This document shows, in pieces, positions 5,374-5,440 of a stretch of DNA of 5,440 nucleotides; within the stretch, counting starts at the first letter, position 1, and the number at the start of each line of letters is the position of its first letter. Below the pieces are notes generated by a model. The model ran no database searches. It was not told the DNA's origin and saw nothing but the letters and a program-made list of their open reading frames with translations. The stretch is from positions 1 through 5,440 of the forward strand of contig JAPPHW010000400.1 in assembly GCA_028820945.1 (NCBI GenBank). Direction: 5' to 3'. This DNA is from Defluviicoccus sp. (GTDB taxonomy: Bacteria > Pseudomonadota > Alphaproteobacteria > MPNO01). The position numbers and the translations under genes are program-made.

Positions 5374-5378
5374 ACGCC

Positions 5379-5440
5379 ATGTCATTGGTCGCGCTTGCCA
5401 CCAAGGGGAACTATTTCCACGTCTACGATTTCCGGGTGAA
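5379..5440 (+). CDS. N-terminus of an unrecognised gene, cut off by window edge
   Basis: Twenty full codons are visible, starting MSLVALATKGNYFHVYDF, and the frame is still open at the window end. The strong ribosome binding site and GC-ending codons support a real gene. The visible part is too short to name a family; it does not look like a lipoprotein or Sec signal peptide. It is divergent from the Rieske-deaminase operon with a shared 130-nt intergenic region, so it may be another pathway gene or a regulator. A divergent regulator is common in such positions, but no helix-turn-helix can be seen in this fragment. Confidence 0.6.
   Translation, partial: MSLVALATKGNYFHVYDFRV

Noticed and set aside
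1..5440. tRNA or rRNA genes, CRISPR arrays, transposase genes or attachment sites.
   Set aside because: No cloverleaf-like sequence, regularly spaced direct repeats, transposase motif or long flanking direct repeat was seen on reading both strands.

Overview
The window is high-GC DNA with dense, tightly packed genes and strongly GC-biased third codon positions in most of them. The gene families present (TRAP transporter, TauD-type dioxygenase, VanA-type Rieske oxygenase, FabG-like SDR) suggest an Alphaproteobacterium, or less likely a Betaproteobacterium or actinobacterium. This assignment is inference from base composition, gene content and the intergenic repeat type; no rRNA or other taxonomic marker is present.

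Layout. Positions 1-891 (+) hold the C-terminal two thirds of a TRAP transporter large permease (DctM type). A 172-nt spacer (892-1063) contains two strong G/C-rich hairpins of a widespread intergenic repeat type. Positions 1064-2023 (+) encode a complete TauD/TfdA-family Fe(II)/2-oxoglutarate dioxygenase. It converges, with only 22 nt between stop codons, on a five-gene minus-strand array. Read in its own direction the array is: a Rieske non-heme iron oxygenase (5248-4196), a zinc-dependent deaminase of the cytidine deaminase/TadA superfamily overlapping it by 4 nt (4199-3714), a 67-aa basic protein of unknown function (3659-3456), a zeta-toxin-like P-loop kinase (3431-2865), and a classical SDR dehydrogenase (2813-2046). 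A 130-nt divergent intergenic region follows (5249-5378), and a new plus-strand gene begins at 5379 and runs off the end.

How the genes may work together. Transporter, two oxygenases, a deaminase and a dehydrogenase look like a catabolic cluster for a small organic molecule. The Rieske/deaminase pair is translationally coupled, so these two enzymes probably act on the same compound or on successive intermediates. An amino-substituted or N-heterocyclic substrate, or an N/O-methylated one, is a reasonable guess, but the actual substrate cannot be read from sequence. The SDR would oxidise an alcohol intermediate (or reduce a ketone). The small basic gene plus zeta-like kinase resemble a toxin-antitoxin-type cassette sitting between the deaminase and SDR genes, with its own inverted repeat and a -10-like element upstream.

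The most notable points are the coupled Rieske/deaminase pair, the apparent insertion of a kinase cassette into a catabolic array, a TauD homologue that has lost taurine-contact residues, and a palindrome-rich divergent promoter region. None of the complete enzymes shows a frameshift or a missing catalytic residue.
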